Below are positions 61,461 to 64,000 of a stretch of DNA of 64,000 bases, in pieces; positions within the stretch are counted from its first letter, which is position 1; each line of letters starts with the position of its first letter. This DNA is from Empedobacter brevis NBRC 14943 = ATCC 43319 (GTDB lineage Bacteria > Bacteroidota > Bacteroidia > Flavobacteriales > Weeksellaceae). Both the position numbers and the translations under genes were made by a program. The DNA lies in NCBI RefSeq assembly GCF_000382425.1, contig NZ_KB908291.1:496001-560000 (forward strand), read 5' to 3'. A model generated the notes under the pieces. The model was not told where the DNA came from and ran no database searches. It saw only the letters and a program-made list of their open reading frames with translations.

Positions 61461-64000
61461 TTACAATGCTGCTAATTGCTCCTCGATTTGAGTAATTTTT
61501 TCTAAAGCATCCGCTTCTTTTTTTCGTTCATTTGCAATAACTTGTTCCGGAGCTCCGGCAACAAATTTTTCGTTCGATAATTTTTTACGAACAGAATTTA
61601 AGAAGCCTTGATTGTATTCCAATTCTTTCTGTAATTTTTCGCGTTCAGCTTCCACATCAATATTGTCTGACATGGGTACCATAAACTCTAATGTACCAAC
61701 GCGGAAAGCAAAACCTTTTTCCGGTTTATCTCCTGTATTAAAATTAGAAACATTTCCTAATTTAGAGAAAACATCCACATAAATTTCATTTGCAGCCTGT
61801 CCATCTGCAAACACCTCTAATGCTTCTTTTGGTGACATTCCTTTTTCTGAACGAAGACCACGAATTGCTGTTGTTGCTTCTTTTGTATTTTCGAAGCTTT
61901 TAATAATCGTTTCATCAAAAGAGGATACTTCCGGATATTTTGCGATAATTAAAGCCTCCTCTTCTGTTCTATCAGCAATTAAATGCCAAATTTCTTCTGT
62001 TAAGAAAGGCATGAATGGATGTAAAACTTTTAAAACATTTTCTAAATAAACAATGGTTGCATCGTATGTTTTACGATCAATTGGTTCACCGAATACTGGT
62101 TTTATCGCTTCTAAATACCAAGAACAGAAATCGTCCCAAATCAATTTATAGATGGCCATTAACGAATCTGACAAACGGTATTGATCATAATTGTGTTCAA
62201 TATCTGCTAATGTTTGTTGAAATTTATTTTCGAACCAATTTACTGCTTTTGCTTGAGCTGTAGACTGTTCCGCATCTTCCTTTATTTCCCAACCTTTAAT
62301 TAAACGGAAAGCATTCCAAATTTTGTTGGCAAAGTTACGACCTTGTAAACATAGCTCAACATCAAAAGGTAAATCATTTCCCGCAGGAGCGGTTAATAAC
62401 ATTCCCATACGTGTCGCATCAGCACCATATTCATTCATCAATTCGACTGGATCAGGTGAGTTTCCTAAAGATTTAGACATTTTACGGCCTTGTTTATCAC
62501 GAACAATACCGGTGAAATATACATTTTCAAAAGGCAATTGGTCACGATATTCATACCCGGCCACAATCATACGCGCCACCCAGAAGAAAATAATATCTGG
62601 CCCCGTTACCAAATCTTGCGTTGGATAATAATAATTAATTTCTTCATTTTCAGGTTCATTAATTCCATTGAATACTGAAATTGGCCATAACCAAGAAGAA
62701 AACCAAGTGTCTAACGCATCTTCATCTTGACGTAAATTTTCAAGAGTTAATGCTGTATTTCCTGTCTTTTCCTGTGCTAAAGGTAAAGCCTCTTCTTTTG
62801 TTAATGCAACTACAAAATCTTCGTTACCATCTCCATAGAAAAATGCAGGAATTTGGTGTCCCCACCACAATTGACGAGAAATGTTCCAATCTGTTACATT
62901 TTCCATCCAATTACGGTACGTATTTTTAAATTTCGCCGGGTGAAATTTAATCGTATCGTTCATGACATTATCCAATGCAGGCTTTGCTAAATCTGTCATT
63001 TTCAAGAACCATTGATTTGAGATTTTTGGTTCAATTACAACTCCCGTTCTTTCAGATGTCCCTACATTATTTTTATAATCTTCTACTTTTTCAAGTAAAC
63101 CTTTTTCTTCTAATTCTTTCTCAATTTCTTTACGAACTTTAAAACGATCCATTCCTGCATAATGCATTCCGTAATCATTTAATTTTGCTTCATCTGTAAA
63201 AATATCGATGAACTCTAAGTCATGTTTTTTCCCTAACTCGTAATCATTCGTATCGTGAGCAGGTGTCACTTTAAGACATCCTGTTCCGAATTCTAAATCG
63301 ACATATTCATCTTCGATAATATTTACTTCGCGACCAACAATAGGAACTATTACTTTTTGCCCTTTCAACCATTTGTAACGTTCATCGTTAGGATTAATAC
63401 AAACTGCTGTATCACCAAAAATTGTTTCCGGACGAGTTGTCGCTACAACAATGTACTTATCTGAACCAACAACTTGGTATTTCAAATAGAATAATTTTCC
63501 GTTTTTTTCTTTGTAGATAACTTCTTCGTCCGAAATATTTGTTTTTGCTTCCGGATCCCAGTTTACCATACGGTATCCACGGTAAATTAATCCTTTGTTA
63601 TATAAATCAATAAAAACACGTTGAACAGACTCAGATAAATCGGCATCCATTGTAAACTTTGTACGATCCCAATCACAAGAAGCACCTAATTTTTTCAATT
63701 GGTCTAAGATGATTCCACCATGTTTGTGTGTCCAATCCCAAGCATGTTCTAAGAATTTTTCGCGACCGATATCAAATTTAGATACACCTTCTTCTTTCAA
63801 TTTCGCAACAACTTTGGCTTCAGTTGCAATTGAAGCATGGTCTGTTCCAGGAACCCAACAGGCATTAAATCCTCGCATACGGGCACGACGAATCAATACA
63901 TCTTGAATTGTATTGTTCAACATATGTCCCATATGTAAGACTCCTGTGACGTTTGGGGGTGGTATTACAATTGTATAAGCTTTTCTCTCATCTGGAGTAG
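61461..64000 (-). CDS. valS: valyl-tRNA synthetase, N-terminus cut by window edge
   Basis: A class I synthetase running off the right edge; about 846 codons are inside. The frame is open to the edge: [17 protein letters not shown] precedes the HIGH-type motif HMGHMLNN at 63927-63940, so the ATG there is not the true start. The second motif is [10 protein letters not shown]. The editing (CP1) domain and the C-terminal coiled-coil arm ([19 protein letters not shown]) are present. It charges tRNA-Val. The missing part is about 40 residues. It is a single gene with a clear terminator. Confidence 0.95.
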   Translation of the reverse strand, partial: TPDERKAYTIVIPPPNVTGVLHMGHMLNNTIQDVLIRRARMRGFNACWVPGTDHASIATEAKVVAKLKEEGVSKFDIGREKFLEHAWDWTHKHGGIILDQLKKLGASCDWDRTKFTMDADLSESVQRVFIDLYNKGLIYRGYRMVNWDPEAKTNISDEEVIYKEKNGKLFYLKYQVVGSDKYIVVATTRPETIFGDTAVCINPNDERYKWLKGQKVIVPIVGREVNIIEDEYVDLEFGTGCLKVTPAHDTNDYELGKKHDLEFIDIFTDEAKLNDYGMHYAGMDRFKVRKEIEKELEEKGLLEKVEDYKNNVGTSERTGVVIEPKISNQWFLKMTDLAKPALDNVMNDTIKFHPAKFKNTYRNWMENVTDWNISRQLWWGHQIPAFFYGDGNEDFVVALTKEEALPLAQEKTGNTALTLENLRQDEDALDTWFSSWLWPISVFNGINEPENEEINYYYPTQDLVTGPDIIFFWVARMIVAGYEYRDQLPFENVYFTGIVRDKQGRKMSKSLGNSPDPVELMNEYGADATRMGMLLTAPAGNDLPFDVELCLQGRNFANKIWNAFRLIKGWEIKEDAEQSTAQAKAVNWFENKFQQTLADIEHNYDQYRLSDSLMAIYKLIWDDFCSWYLEAIKPVFGEPIDRKTYDATIVYLENVLKVLHPFMPFLTEEIWHLIADRTEEEALIIAKYPEVSSFDETIIKSFENTKEATTAIRGLRSEKGMSPKEALEVFADGQAANEIYVDVFSKLGNVSNFNTGDKPEKGFAFRVGTLEFMVPMSDNIDVEAEREKLQKELEYNQGFLNSVRKKLSNEKFVAGAPEQVIANERKKEADALEKITQIEEQLAAL

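Overview
The window is an AT-rich (roughly one-third GC) bacterial chromosome segment from the Bacteroidota, most likely order Flavobacteriales (Flavobacteriaceae/Weeksellaceae type). The evidence is a SusC/SusD pair, an Rrf2 protein, LytS/LytTR regulators, an E1 alpha-beta fusion of a 2-oxoacid dehydrogenase, many Bacteroidota-only DUFs, and promoters of the Bacteroidota form TTTG - about 19 bases - TAnnTTTG. The genus cannot be fixed from this window. I see no rRNA, tRNA, CRISPR array, insertion sequence or phage gene. It reads as ordinary chromosome with one rich catabolic region and one regulated uptake locus.

Region 1 (1-16.4 kb, all minus strand) is an aromatic and branched-chain catabolism block. 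A tightly packed paa operon runs paaK - tetR - paaE - paaA - paaB - paaC - paaD - paaG - paaH - paaI - paaJ, with the first 10 codons of paaY at the left edge. It activates phenylacetate to phenylacetyl-CoA, epoxidises and isomerises the ring and thiolyses the product; paaZ and paaF are not here. Upstream lies an E2/E1 2-oxoacid dehydrogenase operon. An 18-bp palindrome in front of paaK (9366-9383) recurs in front of the E2 gene (12794-12811), which suggests both are controlled by the TetR protein inside the paa operon. After a PAP2 phosphatase gene come hmgA and hpd, the homogentisate steps of tyrosine breakdown, with a long palindrome-bearing leader in front of hmgA.

Region 2 (16.6-38.1 kb) is mostly housekeeping and single genes: DUF493, an SMR exporter with a Crp-like regulator, an APS-reductase-type cysH, ligA, a D-2-hydroxyacid dehydrogenase, a VOC protein, a DUF4846 lipoprotein, a large Dna2-like nuclease-helicase, hemL, DUF4286, an M20 peptidase, a flavin monooxygenase, an aldo-keto reductase and several pairs of unknown genes.

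Region 3 (38.1-47.9 kb, minus strand) is the most system-like locus. A LytS-type histidine kinase with a Cache-like outside domain is followed by a metzincin-type secreted metalloprotease, a SusC TonB-dependent channel, a SusD lipoprotein and a LytTR response regulator. Three direct repeats sit in the protease promoter. I read it as a sensor-controlled degrade-and-import system, probably for peptides or protein.

Region 4 (48.1-64 kb) holds a YopX-like small protein, a methyltransferase and a glycosyltransferase with two tandem secreted paralogues, a long RluA-family pseudouridine synthase, tilS-dsbD, an Rrf2 regulator, an aldehyde dehydrogenase, a TerB-like protein, a LysE-family exporter, an esterase, and valS running off the right edge. 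Convergent gene pairs are mostly separated by clear hairpin terminators.
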